From Prevotellaceae bacterium UBA4361 (GTDB lineage: Bacteria > Bacteroidota > Bacteroidia > Bacteroidales > Bacteroidaceae), in contig DGSN01000072.1 in the NCBI GenBank assembly GCA_002393575.1, positions 34,109 through 98,108 of the forward strand: DNA of 64,000 nt, read 5' to 3'. Under the pieces are notes generated by a model. It saw only the letters and a list, made by a program, of their open reading frames with translations, had not been told where the DNA came from and did no database searches. Shown here piece after piece: positions 41,778 through 50,133 of the stretch. Every line of letters begins with the position of its first letter. The first letter of the stretch is position 1. Both the position numbers and the translations under genes were made by a program.

Positions 41778-41898
41778 AAGAGTGAAAAATGAAAAATTTC
41801 AACGTGAAGCGTGAAGAGTGAAGCGTGAAGCGATTGAGCCGGATGGCATTTTTCACTTTTCACTTTTCATTTTTCACTTTTCACTTTTCATTTTTCAC
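41778..41898. repeat. R2 element with AGCCGGATGG core
   Basis: AGTGAAAAATGAAAAA and TTCACTTTTCA arms enclose CGTGAAGCGTGAAG and the core at 41837-41846. It starts about 90 bases upstream of the receptor gene and ends at the stop codon of the LRR gene. Confidence 0.75.
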
Positions 41899-41902
41899 TT
41901 CC

Positions 41903-42961
41903 TTACTGCCCCAGTATGAAATTGACAAGTGTCACCACATCGGATATGTCCACCGAGCCATCACGATTGACATCGTAACCCATAGGGCGGAAGGTGACCA
42001 ACAAAGACGACTGGGCAGAAACTCCCGACGGAAGACGGTTGTCTTTCACCTGTGATGTGACATCCTCGCCATTGAGTTTCACCATGCTCAATTCCCATCC
42101 CTCTTCAGGCGAAAAGCAGATGTCGCCATGTTCCCCACTTGAAGCCTGAGCAGAAGCAATCGTTGCACTATATGTGAAACCACCCATCTGCACCGAACCG
42201 CCATTGCCACACGCCACAGTCAGTGGCACCAGTGCTTCTACGTTCGTCAGCACACTCCAATCCTCAGTCTGCTTGTAGGTATCAAGGAGTTCTTCCTTGC
42301 CATACAGAACAGCATTCGTACAACCTTGGAATGCCTTAGTACCTGTAGCAAACACTTCATTGACGTAGGTATAGACACCCTCTAAGCTCGTACAGCCATT
42401 GAAAGCGTATGAGCCAATCTTGCTGACTCCCTCAGGAATGACAATGTTCTTCAGACTCGTGCAACCGCTGAAAGCGTAAGAGCCAATGCTATACAACGCC
42501 TCGGGAAAGTTGATTTCCGACAGGTTCTTACAACCACTGAAAGCAGAAGGACCAATGGTAAGCACTGAATTTGGTATGACAATCTTCGTCAGGCTCTCGC
42601 AGCTCAAGAAACCCGCATTGCCAATGGAAGTAATCGTGTTCGGAAGCGTCACCGACGTAATCGACGTGTTATCCTTGATGACCGTCCACGAACCATTCAC
42701 CAAGCGAGTGACATGCGAGAAAGCTAAATATCCGATGTTATTCACCGTATAAGTCTTTCCATCATGCTCCACCGATGCAGGAACCACCACGTCTCCCGAA
42801 TATGGCTCATTCACACCTTTCCACACAAGACTCACACTCACCCCGTCGTCATTCACTTCGTATGCCATGCCATCCACGATGAAACCACCATTGGCATACA
42901 CTTTAGTCACTCCAAACAGCATGACAGCTGCTGTCAAAAATAATCTCATCTTCCTTTCCAT
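41903..42961 (-). CDS. Secreted BspA-like leucine-rich repeat protein with dockerin-like C-terminus
   Basis: 352 residues from MERKMRLF (42961; ATGs at 42970 and 42940 are also possible). Signal peptide (LTAAVMLFGVTKVYA). The middle has four to five LRR_5/BspA repeats of the form LxxIxIPxxVxxIGxxAFxGCxS. After a beta domain (FRPMGY preceding) it ends with DVNRDGSVDISDVVTLVNFI, a single calcium-binding dockerin-type repeat common at the end of Prevotella surface proteins. BspA-like proteins mediate adhesion; that role is inference here. Confidence 0.83.
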   Translation of the reverse strand: MERKMRLFLTAAVMLFGVTKVYANGGFIVDGMAYEVNDDGVSVSLVWKGVNEPYSGDVVVPASVEHDGKTYTVNNIGYLAFSHVTRLVNGSWTVIKDNTSITSVTLPNTITSIGNAGFLSCESLTKIVIPNSVLTIGPSAFSGCKNLSEINFPEALYSIGSYAFSGCTSLKNIVIPEGVSKIGSYAFNGCTSLEGVYTYVNEVFATGTKAFQGCTNAVLYGKEELLDTYKQTEDWSVLTNVEALVPLTVACGNGGSVQMGGFTYSATIASAQASSGEHGDICFSPEEGWELSMVKLNGEDVTSQVKDNRLPSGVSAQSSLLVTFRPMGYDVNRDGSVDISDVVTLVNFILGQ

Positions 42962-43009
42962 AACAAACAATAACTTTAGTTTTTGAGTTTTTAAGTTTTT
43001 GAGTTTTCG

Positions 43010-43130
43010 CTGGATTGCATTTTTGATTTTGCCGATTTTGCCAATTTCTTCAGGAGGCTTTTTTCACTTTTCACTCATTCTACTCCCCTCGCCCTTTGGA
43101 GAGGGGTTGGGGGTGAGGCTTTTTTTCGCT
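43010..43130. repeat. R8 half-element followed by R5
   Basis: TTTTGCCAATTTCTTCAGGA is an R8 arm; CTACTCCCCTCGCCCTTTGG and AGGGGTTGGGGGTGAGGC form an R5 hairpin ending in seven T. It lies directly after the metY stop; on the plus strand it looks like a terminator for nothing obvious. Confidence 0.7.
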
Positions 43131-44408
43131 TCACATTTTCCCCATCGCCTGTTCGAGGTCGGCAATGATGTCTTCCACATTCTCAATGCCGACGGAGAGA
43201 CGGATGAGGTCTGGAGCCACACCAGCCTCACGCAACTGCTCATCGCTCAACTGGCGGTGAGTATGGCTGGCAGGATGCAGCACACAGGTGCGGGCATCAG
43301 CCACGTGCGTAACAATGCAGATGAAGTCGAGATTGTCCATGAAGCGGATAGCATCCTCGCGCGTACCCTTCAGTCCGAAGGCAATCACACCGCACGAACC
43401 ATTAGGCAAGTACTTCTGCCCCAGTTCATAGTATTTGTTGCCAGGCAAACCACAGTAATTCACCCAAGCCACCTTCGGATTCGCCTCCAACCATTCAGCC
43501 ACCTTCTGCGCATTCTCACAGTGGCGAGGCATACGCAAGTGAAGCGTTTCAAGACCAATGTTGAGGAGGAACGAATTATGAGGAGCAGGGATGCTGCCCA
43601 AGTCGCGCATCAGCTGCGACACAAGCTTCGTCGTGTAAGCCTTCTTACCAAACGCCTTCGTGTAAGTCAGTCCGTGATAGCTCTCGTCGGGAGTGCAGAG
43701 TCCAGGGAACTTGTCAGCCTGAGCCTCCCAGTCGAAGTTACCGCTATCTACCACGGCGCCACCCACTTGACACGCATGACCGTCCATGTACTTCGTCGTA
43801 GAGTGAGTTACAATGTCAGCACCCCATTCAAACGGACGGCAGTTGATAGGCGTAGCAAACGTATTATCCACAATGAGTGGCACACCATGCCTGTGCGCCA
43901 TCTTCGCAAATCGCTCGATGTCGAACACATTGCCGCCAGGGTTCGAAATCGTCTCGCCAAAGAAGCACTTCGTATTTGGACGGAATTCCTTCTCGATGCG
44001 CTCATCATCCCAGTCAGGGTCAACAAACGTGCATTCAATGCCCAACTTCTTCAGCGTCACGCCAAAGAGGTTGAACGTGCCACCATAAATCGTGTTCGAA
44101 GTGATGAAATGGTCACCAGCCTCACAGATATTGAACACAGCATAGAAGTTGGCAGCCTGTCCCGATGACGTGAGCACACAGCCCACACCACCTTCAAGCG
44201 CATTGATTTTCGCAGCCACCGCGTCGTTCGTTGGATTCTGCAAGCGAGTATAGAAATAACCCTCGTCCTCAAGGTCGAACAAGCGAGCCATCGCCTCACT
44301 CGTCTCATACTTGAATGTCGTACTCTGTATAATAGGAAGCACACGGCTTTCCCCGTTCTTTGGCGTCCAGCCAGCCTGCACGCACAATGTTTCAAGATTC
44401 TTTTTCAT
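43131..44408 (-). CDS. metY: O-acetylhomoserine (thiol)-lyase
   Basis: A 425-residue PLP enzyme of the Cys/Met metabolism family. Start at 44408 (MKKNLETLCVQAG); the frame runs further up only through repeat DNA. Seen: PIIQSTTFKYET, YFYTRLQNPTNDA, LTSSGQAAN, NTIYGGTFNLFGVTLKKLGI, PLIVDNTFATP, and the PLP-lysine motif THSTTKYMDGH. The length and the long FVDPDWDDERI region fit MetY (sulfide plus O-acetylhomoserine to homocysteine) better than cystathionine gamma-synthase. A -7 box lies 214 bases upstream inside direct repeat A, so its promoter belongs to the island border. Confidence 0.88.
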   Translation of the reverse strand: MKKNLETLCVQAGWTPKNGESRVLPIIQSTTFKYETSEAMARLFDLEDEGYFYTRLQNPTNDAVAAKINALEGGVGCVLTSSGQAANFYAVFNICEAGDHFITSNTIYGGTFNLFGVTLKKLGIECTFVDPDWDDERIEKEFRPNTKCFFGETISNPGGNVFDIERFAKMAHRHGVPLIVDNTFATPINCRPFEWGADIVTHSTTKYMDGHACQVGGAVVDSGNFDWEAQADKFPGLCTPDESYHGLTYTKAFGKKAYTTKLVSQLMRDLGSIPAPHNSFLLNIGLETLHLRMPRHCENAQKVAEWLEANPKVAWVNYCGLPGNKYYELGQKYLPNGSCGVIAFGLKGTREDAIRFMDNLDFICIVTHVADARTCVLHPASHTHRQLSDEQLREAGVAPDLIRLSVGIENVEDIIADLEQAMGKM

Positions 44409-44451
44409 AATTCCTTCGTTACAGTCAACAAATGAACACAAATGGAGCACA

Positions 44452-44555
44452 AAAAAGTGAAAAAGTTGAACGTGTAGTGTGAAACGTGAAGAGTGAAGCG
44501 ATTTTGCTGGATGGCATTTTTGGCTACGCCGAGCTAAAGGTTCACTTTTCACAAA
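44452..44555. repeat. R2 element with GCTGGATGGC core upstream of metY
   Basis: AAAAAAGTGAAAAAG, CGTGTAGTGTGAAACGTGAA, core at 44506-44514, then TTCACTTTTCAC. The spacer 44409-44891 holds this, direct repeat A and the hip control region, and no gene. Confidence 0.7.
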
Positions 44556-44617
44556 TCTGACCTTTGTCTTTTCTTTTGAGACAATTTGTGAAAATTTGTT
44601 GACTCGTTATCATTTTC

Positions 44618-44709
44618 TGCTGCAAAGATAATAGAAATTCCACAAAAAAAGAAAAAAATCATCACAAAGGAAATGGAAAAAGCAACAAAAAGAAAGAGTC
44701 CTGTGAGAA
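44618..44709. repeat. Direct repeat A, left border of the defence island
   Basis: About 92 bp matching 50134-50226: an 18-bp identical start (TGCTGCAAAGATAATAGA), a divergent middle, and a 55-bp stretch (44655-44709) identical to 50172-50226. It includes a minus-strand TATCTTTGC box at 44622-44630 that may serve metY. Confidence 0.9.
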
Positions 44710-44807
44710 TAACGTTCGTATTTTCAATCCTGATTCATTTTCTACGGAGTATTGGAGATAAGGAGAAAAAACATTGAATCATGAAAGATAATCCAGTTTC
44801 ATCCGCA

Positions 44808-44829
44808 AAAGTATGAAAAAACATACTTT
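44808..44829. promoter_or_regulatory. Operator O1 of hipBST
   Basis: Perfect inverted repeat AAAGTATG, six-base spacer, CATACTTT. Operator O2 has the same 8-6-8 geometry 61 bases downstream. Likely bound by HipB, by analogy with HipB autoregulation. Confidence 0.65.
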
Positions 44830-44855
44830 TTGTGTCGTGGTTCGTTTTTTTTCAT

Positions 44856-44864
44856 TACTTTTGC
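44856..44864 (+). promoter_or_regulatory. hipBST -7 box
   Basis: TACTTTTGC matches TAnnTTTG and lies between the two operators, so transcription would start at about 44870 inside O2. Confidence 0.55.
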
Positions 44865-44868
44865 ACCG

Positions 44869-44890
44869 AAAGTACGATAAATCATACTCT
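44869..44890. promoter_or_regulatory. Operator O2 of hipBST
   Basis: AAAGTACG, six-base spacer, CATACTCT: the same geometry as O1 with a few changes. It ends one base before the hipB ATG, covering the start of transcription and the ribosome-binding region. Confidence 0.6.
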
Positions 44891-44891
44891 T

Positions 44892-45092
44892 ATGGATATA
44901 GGAAAAGTCATAAAAGAACGAAGGGCATTGCTTGGTATTTCTCAGCAAGATCTTTCTGATTACTCTGGGGTGAGTATCTCCACAGTGAAGGACTTGGAGC
45001 GTGGAGTAGGCAATCCGTCTATTGATACGTTAAAGAAAATTCTTGACGTGGTAGGTTTAGAGATAATCCTTCAAGTAAAACAGACCGTTTAA
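44892..45092 (+). CDS. hipB: HipB-type XRE antitoxin/regulator
   Basis: 66 residues. One helix-turn-helix domain fills the protein: IGKVIKERRALLGISQQDLS then DYSGVSISTVKDLERGVGNP, ending QVKQTV. First gene of a three-gene hipB-hipS-hipT operon; 11 bases separate it from hipS. It probably represses the operon through O1 and O2 and may also bind the kinase. In HipBST systems the neutralising role lies mainly with HipS, with HipB enhancing it. The ATG at 44892 was chosen because the upstream part of the frame runs through the promoter. Confidence 0.85.
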   Translation: MDIGKVIKERRALLGISQQDLSDYSGVSISTVKDLERGVGNPSIDTLKKILDVVGLEIILQVKQTV

Positions 45093-45103
45093 GAATATAG
45101 CTT

Positions 45104-45430
45104 ATGAGAAAGGTAAATGTTTATTTTGGAGAAGTATATGCTGGGCAACTTGTAGAGTTGGCGAGAGGTAATTATGAATTTATATACGATGATGCCTTCT
45201 TGTCAGATAAAAGCACCCCTCCAGTATCAGTGAACCTACCCAAAAGTCAAAAGGTATATCATGCAGACCATATCTTTCCTGTATTTACAAATATGCTGCC
45301 TGAAGGTGCTAATCGAAGAGCACTATGCAGGATAAAGAAAGTGGATGAAAACGACTTCTTTGGTATGCTGGAAATGATTTGTGGTATGGATACAATAGGT
45401 AAGTTTGTACTAAAAAGAACTGAAGAATGA
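45104..45430 (+). CDS. hipS: HipS, separate HipA N-terminal subdomain (antitoxin)
   Basis: 108 residues matching the HipA_N or Couple_hipA domain: KVNVYFGEVYAGQL at the start, SVNLPKSQKVY, FPVFTNMLPEGANRR and FFGMLEMICGMDTIGK. In full-length HipA this is the first domain of one chain; here it is its own protein whose stop overlaps the hipT start (ATGA). In E. coli O127 HipBST, the equivalent HipS neutralises HipT. The antitoxin role here is by homology. Confidence 0.83.
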   Translation: MRKVNVYFGEVYAGQLVELARGNYEFIYDDAFLSDKSTPPVSVNLPKSQKVYHADHIFPVFTNMLPEGANRRALCRIKKVDENDFFGMLEMICGMDTIGKFVLKRTEE

Positions 45431-46434
45431 AAGCAATAGAGGTTTGTCCATCAACTCTGATGCCTGGTTTTACAGGTTATTCCCCTCGTGCTGTCAAGAT
45501 GCTTTTCGACGGTGTGGTTGTGTCACCGATTTTAGACATAGACTTTGAAAGTGAACGAGACCAGCAGCAAGTGATGGAGAATATGAACAATATGTCAATC
45601 TCTGGGGCACAGGAGAAATTCTCTGCCGTGATTGACAATGGGATTATTCGTTTGAGCCACGAGGGAGAACAGTCAACCTATATACTGAAACCTGCACCAT
45701 TTAATCTGAGTTTGTCAACCCGCAAGCAGATACCTGCCAACGAACATTTGACAATGCAAATAGCTACTCAGGTGTATGGAATACGTACAGCTGTGAATGG
45801 ACTATGTTTTAGTAGTAGTGGTCAGCCTGTGTATATCACGAAGCGTTTTGATGTTACAGGTGGTATAAAGGACTGTTCACAGGAGGACTTTGCAGCTATC
45901 TTGAAGATGACAGAGGAGGGGGGTGACAGCAATTTCAAGTATAATGGTAATTACGCACAGATTGCCGATGCTATTAGGAAGATTATCCCTGCATGGATGC
46001 CTCAGATGGAACAGTTTTTCAGAATGGTCGTCTTTGACTATCTGTTTGCCAATGAGGATGCACACATGAAGAATTTCTCGCTGGTCAACAGAGGTGGGGA
46101 GTATTTTCTCGCTCCTGCATACGATTTAATCAATACTTGCGTTCATATTCAAAGCGGAAGTGATTTTGGGTTGAAAGGTGGTCTTTCTCCTGATATTGAA
46201 ACGAGCGACGTATATGACAGAACGTTACATCCATGCCGATTGGACTTTGAGCGATTTGCTGAAAGGATTGGATTGCCGAAGAAGCGTTCAGATATGGTAC
46301 TCAATATGTTTATGGAAATACCACAGGAAACGTATGCTCTAATCGATCATTCTTTTTTGAATGATAAGATGAAGCGTATGTATAAACGAGTAATTGAAGA
46401 AAGAAGAGTTAGATTTGTTAGAAAATCTGAATAA
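45427..46434 (+). CDS. hipT: HipT, HipA-type Ser/Thr protein kinase toxin (core kinase only)
   Basis: 335 residues. Seen: the Gly-rich loop with the SIS motif (MSISGAQEK; Ser57 and Ser59, the two autophosphorylation positions known in E. coli HipT), the ATP-binding lysine in YILKP, the catalytic NEDAHMKN (Asp211), and the metal-binding LAPAYDLINT (Asp233). No N-terminal subdomain, as this is hipS. The E. coli enzyme inactivates tryptophanyl-tRNA synthetase; the target here is unknown. All catalytic residues are intact, so the toxin is probably active. Confidence 0.87.
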   Translation: MKAIEVCPSTLMPGFTGYSPRAVKMLFDGVVVSPILDIDFESERDQQQVMENMNNMSISGAQEKFSAVIDNGIIRLSHEGEQSTYILKPAPFNLSLSTRKQIPANEHLTMQIATQVYGIRTAVNGLCFSSSGQPVYITKRFDVTGGIKDCSQEDFAAILKMTEEGGDSNFKYNGNYAQIADAIRKIIPAWMPQMEQFFRMVVFDYLFANEDAHMKNFSLVNRGGEYFLAPAYDLINTCVHIQSGSDFGLKGGLSPDIETSDVYDRTLHPCRLDFERFAERIGLPKKRSDMVLNMFMEIPQETYALIDHSFLNDKMKRMYKRVIEERRVRFVRKSE

Positions 46435-46635
46435 GGTGCTGCGATATGTCGAATAACGTATAATTTTTGCTTTTCAAGTTCCAAAACAATGTTTCCAAAC
46501 ACTAAAATTCCATCAAACTGAATGTTTGCGAACATTTTATTTGGCATTGTTTTGATAATAGCTATCTGGCTGTTGACAATACAGAGGTCGGTCATCGTAA
46601 CCGCATTCCATTATGGATGTTTGGGCTATTGTATT

Positions 46636-46674
46636 AAGAAAGAGTCCTGTGAGAACGAAGCACGTTTTCGATTC
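46636..46674. repeat. Direct repeat C, partial internal copy between hipT and the restriction gene
   Basis: 39 bases identical to 50207-50245 (AAGAAAGAGTCCTGTGAGAA and on through CGAAGCACGTTTTCGATTC). It is followed by AGGACTC, which pairs with GAGTCCT in the repeat. The AT-rich stretch 46435-46635 before it holds no gene I can recognise. Confidence 0.85.
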
Positions 46675-46717
46675 CCATCAGGACTCCTTGATTAGTATTA
46701 ATTATGACAATCTAACA

Positions 46718-47896
46718 TTAAATGTTGTAAATAACACTTTCAGGAAAAAGCAATGGCATTCCTTTTTTCTTTATCTTAAATGAATATGTATCTCCATTGC
46801 CGCTTGGGCGACAGAGGAGCAAATCTACTGTTATTAAATTTTGTTCTAACAGCACATCAAATTGTCCTACATTGGGATTTTTTGTGTGTTCAATTTGTTT
46901 ATAGCAAAAGTACTCTTTATTGTCGTGGATTGTATTTTCAACTGCAATCCAAAATGTTTCATGGTGTTTAATATTTAACCGTTGATGAAGTTTGAGTAAA
47001 CGCCATGCGGCAACATCTTCTACTCGTGACTTTTGTGCTTGAAGTTCTAATAATGCATTTAACTGATTGACATTTAGAAATAAGTTTTGACTATTAGGAG
47101 GAGAACATTGAACTGTGTTTTGATAAGTTTTTTTTCCTTCCTCCGTTAGATAACCATATTTTGCTACAATCTCTCGTCCAGACTTCAATGCACTTATATC
47201 CCAATCGGGTGTTTGTGTGAAAAGAACATTCTTATTGGATGATCTTTTTTCTCTATGACTCTTCAACTCTATACCTTTGTAGTCAGGAGTCTTGTCACTA
47301 TTCATATTAATACCCAAAAAAGTTTCAATAGTCCGACCAATACCAGTATCTGCCATCACTTCAGATTCAAACCAATGTCCACTTACAGAACGAAATTTGC
47401 CAAGCAACTCTTCTGAAATAGTATTTTCACGTTGATATATCTCCATTAAAACTTCTTTGATGGGAGTTAAAATAGACGAGTTATAGCAAGCAGCAATGTT
47501 TATGTGGGTAATATTGATAGAATATAATTTCTTTTCAAAATAGAACAACACATGTATGTCATTTCCCTTAGTATAAGAGCCAAGCTTATAAATCCACATT
47601 CGTGGATCACCTTTCTTAGTCGTTGGACGATAGAAGGATACACGTGTTTGTAGTTGACCAGTATCTGTAAGAATTACAGCATCTCGCACTACCTTATATT
47701 CTTGTCCTTGAAGCTGCTCTTCATAATTGTGAATACCTTCTTCTATGAAAAAAGCACGCATGGGAGCAGTTGAATCAAGAATTCCCTTTTCAAGCCCAGT
47801 TGGTGTAATTTCTACTTGAGTAAACTTTACGTTGTGATTAACAAGAAATTTCATATTATCCTGCTCAAAGGCAGTAAATGGACGCATATTAACCAT
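46718..47896 (-). CDS. Type II restriction endonuclease, MvaI/BcnI family
   Basis: 392 residues. The catalytic signature of the MvaI/BcnI family is clear at about 180-215: GHWFESEVMADTGIGRTIE and TPDYKGIELKSHR (Asp, Glu and Lys of the nuclease centre). Known members are monomeric enzymes cutting CCWGG or CCSGG, so a CCNGG-like target is likely. It follows the methyltransferase by 11 bases on the same strand. The first half has no domain I know. Strongly AT-rich codon use compared with the flanking genes supports acquisition by transfer. Confidence 0.85.
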   Translation of the reverse strand: MVNMRPFTAFEQDNMKFLVNHNVKFTQVEITPTGLEKGILDSTAPMRAFFIEEGIHNYEEQLQGQEYKVVRDAVILTDTGQLQTRVSFYRPTTKKGDPRMWIYKLGSYTKGNDIHVLFYFEKKLYSINITHINIAACYNSSILTPIKEVLMEIYQRENTISEELLGKFRSVSGHWFESEVMADTGIGRTIETFLGINMNSDKTPDYKGIELKSHREKRSSNKNVLFTQTPDWDISALKSGREIVAKYGYLTEEGKKTYQNTVQCSPPNSQNLFLNVNQLNALLELQAQKSRVEDVAAWRLLKLHQRLNIKHHETFWIAVENTIHDNKEYFCYKQIEHTKNPNVGQFDVLLEQNLITVDLLLCRPSGNGDTYSFKIKKKGMPLLFPESVIYNI

Positions 47897-47907
47897 ATTC
47901 CGTTTTC

Positions 47908-49782
47908 CTATTTTATATGTTCTAATAATGTATTGGCAATCGCTCTTGCCATCAGTGGTGGTACAGCATTACCAACAAGAGTATATTGAGGTATTTCTTT
48001 TTGACGATTGTTACCACCCGTCTGTCTTTTTCCTTGAAAAACAAAGGAATCGTCAAAACTCTGTAGTCGTGCCATTTCTCGGACTGTTGTGGGTCTATAT
48101 GCAGAATAGTGAATGAAATCATCAGGCATAGTACAAACCGTCGGACTTTGCCCGAGTGGATTTAATACAGCATAATTGCGTTTTTTGGATTCTAAATCTT
48201 TTTCTTTTAATTCCGGTTTTGCCGCATCATAATCGCCATATTTAGCTATTATCTTCAATCTATTTTTAACAGTTTCATTTTGCAGGCTTGTTTGGTGATT
48301 GAACAATTCCATATGCTGATGTTTCTTGACATCATCTAATTCTGCCAATTTTGTTACATAGAAAGGTGCCTCATCAAAAGTGAATCTATGCCCGAGTCTT
48401 CCGATACGCGACCATTCTGAGAAAAGGAGACCTCTTTCGTCAGGTTCACCTTGTAAGCAGCGTCGTTTTTTTACAGACTCATATTTCGCTATTATATGAG
48501 GTTTTTTATACTTTTTGGCGGAATCTCCATTTCCCACCATATCCATGTCCCAAAGAGCTTCATAAACCGTCACTTTATCTTTCTCAGAAACAGTAGATGG
48601 TATTTCAGTTATTAAATCTTGGTCATTCCGACAACCAATAAACAAGACCCTTTCCCTATTTTGAGGAACACCATAGTTAGATGATAAAACAACGATGGGG
48701 TCTTTTATGTTGTATAGTCGTATGTTTTTCACCAGCATTTCAAATTTACACAAGGTCTTTTCATGTTCTTTAAATATCTCTTTGATAAATTCAATGCATT
48801 CATCGAAAGTCGCGACAAGTATCTCTAATGATTTTTTCAGATTCTCAGCCTCTTGTTTACAATCTCCCAAGTTTGCTATTCTCCCAACAGCCTTTATTAT
48901 ATTATCTAAAATTTGCTCATCAGAAATGGTGTCAACGATGGCATTATAATCGTTAACAAATACATCATTATCTATATGTGAAATGGTTTTGAGTTGAATA
49001 ACCTGTTTACGGATAGACTCTCTCTCTTGTTTCATCTTCAATAGAATCAATCCATGACGAACGGTGTTTACAGATTCATCACTTTTGCTAACATCATAAG
49101 AAAGTTTCTTGGTCACATCTTTAAGCTGTTGGTCTAAGTTGTTAAAATAAATATCCCATGTTTTTTCCCAACTTTCATCAACAGTCTCCATATTAAGACG
49201 CAGGTAGATGGACTCATATAATGGCAATGGCAATAAAGGTTTTAATGTATCATTAAGAAAAACTAATAGTTGTGACATTTTCATGTCATCAACAATGGAA
49301 CGTATTTCTCTAAGGATACGTTCTTTAATCCGTCCTTTATCCTTTGTCAAGATGCCCTTCACATTTTCCATTACAAAATATTTAGGGCGAAGAGCCTTTA
49401 TGACCTTTAGGTAGTGAAAAAACAAATCATCGCGCTTGTCTAGTTTTTTCCTGCGCCCTGCAAGACTAAAGGACTGGCAACTCGGACCACCTGTAATGAC
49501 ATCTATCTTTTGCCTACCAATCTGTTTCAGTAGGTTCGGCAAAAATGAATCCTCCATAATGTCTTGACACAAAAATTTTGTATCAAGTCCAAGCATTTTA
49601 TTATATCGAACCCTATGCGTCAATTCACAATTCTCATTGATGTCACTTGCTAGACGAAAGTCATAATATTTGTCTTCCGTATATGCTTGCATAAACCCTT
49701 CACTAAAACCACCAGCTCCTGCAAATAAATCAAGATATGTAATAGCCTTACGGCTTGATATAAAATCTATTTTCTGTGACAT
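47908..49782 (-). CDS. DNA (cytosine-5) methyltransferase with long helical insertion
   Basis: 624 residues from MSQKIDF at 49782. Seen: motif I YLDLFAGAGGFSEGF (17-30), motif IV GGPSCQSFSLAGRR with catalytic Cys102, motif VI MENVKGIL (138-145), motif VIII QNRERVLFIG (374-383), and the C-terminal motif X QYTLVGNAVPP. Between motifs VI and VIII there are about 190 extra residues (about 160-350), mostly charged and helical. It should protect the host from the endonuclease encoded just downstream. The best-known MvaI and BcnI partners are N4-cytosine enzymes, so this pairing with a C5 enzyme is EcoRII/Dcm-like. Confidence 0.9.
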   Translation of the reverse strand: MSQKIDFISSRKAITYLDLFAGAGGFSEGFMQAYTEDKYYDFRLASDINENCELTHRVRYNKMLGLDTKFLCQDIMEDSFLPNLLKQIGRQKIDVITGGPSCQSFSLAGRRKKLDKRDDLFFHYLKVIKALRPKYFVMENVKGILTKDKGRIKERILREIRSIVDDMKMSQLLVFLNDTLKPLLPLPLYESIYLRLNMETVDESWEKTWDIYFNNLDQQLKDVTKKLSYDVSKSDESVNTVRHGLILLKMKQERESIRKQVIQLKTISHIDNDVFVNDYNAIVDTISDEQILDNIIKAVGRIANLGDCKQEAENLKKSLEILVATFDECIEFIKEIFKEHEKTLCKFEMLVKNIRLYNIKDPIVVLSSNYGVPQNRERVLFIGCRNDQDLITEIPSTVSEKDKVTVYEALWDMDMVGNGDSAKKYKKPHIIAKYESVKKRRCLQGEPDERGLLFSEWSRIGRLGHRFTFDEAPFYVTKLAELDDVKKHQHMELFNHQTSLQNETVKNRLKIIAKYGDYDAAKPELKEKDLESKKRNYAVLNPLGQSPTVCTMPDDFIHYSAYRPTTVREMARLQSFDDSFVFQGKRQTGGNNRQKEIPQYTLVGNAVPPLMARAIANTLLEHIK

Positions 49783-49860
49783 ATCTAAATTAAATACGTA
49801 ATTAAAGTTTAATACAAATATAATCAGATGTATCAATCTATGATTATTATTTGTTAAATC

Positions 49861-50053
49861 TTAGAATTCTTTCAAATCAAAATCCAAAGACTCCGTAATC
49901 TTCATGAATGTGCCAAATTCAGATTGACAAATGTCGGTACACAATTTTGTAACAGTTACTTGTTCTTTGCCCAACTGCTCTGCTAACCATGTGTTCGTTC
50001 TTTTCTTTTTCAACAAGAAATTTTCTAAGCCAATTAAAATCTTTATACATCAT
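49861..50053 (-). pseudogene. Degenerate XRE-family regulator (controller-like) upstream of the methyltransferase
   Basis: One frame reads KKRTNTWLAEQLGKEQVTVT then KLCTDICQSEFGTFMKITES and ends LDFDLKEF, close to the small helix-turn-helix regulators that sit before Bacteroidetes type II restriction systems. That frame has no ATG; the ATG pair at 50048-50053 opens a different frame which shifts within the AAAAGAAAAG stretch. A single-base indel in this A-rich run would restore one protein of about 60 residues. It is either a pseudogene or expressed by slippage. Confidence 0.5.
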
Positions 50054-50133
50054 ATATCGTTGGTTATGCTTTTATATGACAAACCTCTGTGAGGAGTTAT
50101 AAAATACCTCTGATTTCAGTCTGCCGAATAGAT

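Noticed and set aside
44409..44552. N-terminal extension of MetY
   Set aside because: The open frame runs through R2 repeat DNA, and the family N-terminus is at 44408. Unlike tamB or the amylase, no functional signal depends on it.
44892..46434. Full-length hipA split by a frameshift
   Set aside because: hipS and hipT have their own starts, a clean ATGA overlap and domain borders that match the known HipS/HipT division.
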